Part shown: positions 5,475 through 6,228 of the stretch, one piece after another
How the letters are laid out: every line of letters begins with the position of its first letter
Position numbering within the stretch: the first letter of the stretch is position 1
Assembly (NCBI GenBank): GCA_028293775.1
Contig: JAQGOD010000347.1
Span: 1 to 6,228, forward strand
Origin: Gammaproteobacteria bacterium
Lineage (GTDB): Bacteria > Pseudomonadota > Gammaproteobacteria > Steroidobacterales > Steroidobacteraceae
Direction of reading: 5' to 3'
DNA: 6,228 bases
Made by a program: the position numbers and the translations under genes
Notes under the pieces: generated by a model
What the model saw: only the letters and a program-made list of their open reading frames with translations
What the model was told of the DNA's origin: nothing
The model's database searches: none

Positions 5475-6158
5475 TCAGCGCGCTTCCGGCGCCGACTCTC
5501 CCAACCACAAACTGCAAGCGGCAAGCAACGGCGGAATGGCAAAACACCAAATGCCCTGCTTGGCATAAATGAGCGCGGCGGCGCCGCAGCCTGCTGCAAA
5601 CGCCGCCACGCTCGAGGACATCCGCGACAGGCGCAATCGAATCGCCGCGCGCAGTTCCGCGGGGACGCCGCGCGTCAAGTCAGCAAGATCGATCATGATT
5701 TGGATGGTGTTGCCAGTCATGATAGTGGTAGGCGGCAGAGCCCCCATGTGCAGGCGGTGAACGGCATTTTGAATGGCCATCGCCGCCACCAGCGCCATAC
5801 CGGTCATGAGAGCCGCCCATCCGTCTCCGTTGTCGAACGGACCGTAGACGATGGCCAAGACTGCCCCAGCGCTGAGCAGTACCATCTTCAATCCCAATAC
5901 GGTGCGAAGCGCCGGCAAGCGTCTCGCGACAAGCACGCCGCTGAGAAGCCGCACCCCGAACACGACAAGGCAAAACAGGGGTAGAGCCAAGAGTTTGGCG
6001 ATCGCGCCGCCGGTTCCCAGCACCCAGGCGGCACCAAGGGTGACGAAGTTGCCCGTGACGTGAGTGGTGAACAGCCCATGCAGCGCGAGATAGCCTGCGG
6101 CATCGACGTATCCGCCATTCAAGCCTAATACGATCGGCAAACTGGGTTTCATGGTCAT
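5475..6158 (-). CDS. DUF1275 (YoaK-type) integral membrane protein
   Basis: A 227-residue hydrophobic protein, the normal size for the DUF1275 family, with about six to seven membrane segments. Family landmarks: GGYVDAAGYLALHGLFTTHVTGNFV (short pieces G-Y-V-D-A at 16-20 and H-V-T-G-N-F at 33-38), the second-half counterpart P-T-T-I-M-T-G-N-T-I-Q at 143-153, and A-I-Q-N-A at 128-132. The paired H-V-T-G-N and M-T-G-N motifs suggest an internal duplication. Biochemical function of the family is not established; a transporter role is often supposed. Two in-frame ATGs compete: 6158 has GAG directly against it, while 6152 has GAG six bases upstream and may be the better start; an in-frame TAG fifteen bases before 6158 rules out any longer form from ATG. 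It lies 50 bases before the two-domain hydrolase on the same strand. Confidence 0.9.
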   Translation of the reverse strand: MTMKPSLPIVLGLNGGYVDAAGYLALHGLFTTHVTGNFVTLGAAWVLGTGGAIAKLLALPLFCLVVFGVRLLSGVLVARRLPALRTVLGLKMVLLSAGAVLAIVYGPFDNGDGWAALMTGMALVAAMAIQNAVHRLHMGALPPTTIMTGNTIQIMIDLADLTRGVPAELRAAIRLRLSRMSSSVAAFAAGCGAAALIYAKQGIWCFAIPPLLAACSLWLGESAPEAR

Positions 6159-6189
6159 CTCGTGGAATTGCAGCTACCGGGTTGGTTAC

Positions 6190-6195
6190 TTTATA
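6190..6195 (-). promoter_or_regulatory. Candidate -10 box for the DUF1275 gene
   Basis: TATAAA reads on the minus strand 31 bases before ATG 6158. Eighteen bases further upstream is TTCGAA (6214-6219), a poor -35 match that belongs to the 8-bp palindrome ATTCGAAT (6213-6220), which could instead be an operator half. The window ends at 6228, so further upstream signals cannot be seen. Confidence 0.3.
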
Positions 6196-6228
6196 TCGAT
6201 GCAAAGGGACGGATTCGAATTGAAGCGC

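Noticed and set aside
5425..5550. Longer form of the two-domain hydrolase starting at ATG 5550
   Set aside because: It would overlap the end of the DUF1275 gene and bury the signal sequence 42 residues in; a good ribosome-binding site and the signal sequence both point to 5424.

Overview
This 6.2-kb window has moderately high GC (I estimate by eye near 60%). It is densely coding and carries family-level signatures typical of Pseudomonadota, most likely Gamma- or Betaproteobacteria such as the Xanthomonadales/Steroidobacter type; that placement is an impression from protein style, not a test. No tRNA, rRNA, CRISPR, insertion sequence, phage gene or attachment site is visible, and no gap between genes exceeds 100 bases.

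Layout. The plus strand opens with the last 75 codons of a thioredoxin-fold peroxiredoxin (1-228). After an 83-base gap comes a tight three-gene run: a LemA-family membrane protein (312-884), a GIDE-domain membrane protein carrying a canonical EF-hand calcium loop (900-1799), and a SulP/SLC26 anion transporter with a C-terminal STAS domain (1815-3464). The gaps between these three are only 15 bases each, so they look like one transcription unit. The minus strand, read from the right end, carries a DUF1275/YoaK-type membrane protein (6158-5475) and then, 50 bases downstream, a large exported two-domain hydrolase (5424-3451). The two units converge, and their last codons overlap by 14 bp (3451-3464) with no intrinsic terminator visible between them.

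The gene most worth attention is the minus-strand hydrolase. Its N-terminal half is a DUF3089 alpha/beta hydrolase with a GHSQG nucleophile elbow. Its C-terminal half is a complete metallo-beta-lactamase-fold domain of the N-acyl-homoserine-lactonase-like type (HxHxDH plus the remaining expected ligands). One signal sequence serves both. Exactly at the domain boundary lies a run of seven A residues in the mRNA, phased as an A_AAA_AAA slippery heptamer. A -1 slip there meets a stop after eight codons, and an imperfect stem-loop follows. Either the fusion is constitutive, or the cell makes both a DUF3089-only protein and the fusion (the dnaX logic), or the run is a sequencing error; the sequence alone cannot decide.

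How the genes might work together: LemA, GIDE/EF-hand and SulP could form a membrane module in which calcium binding on the GIDE protein influences envelope state or anion transport. The peroxiredoxin and DUF1275 neighbours add little to function. These joint roles are inference from gene order only.
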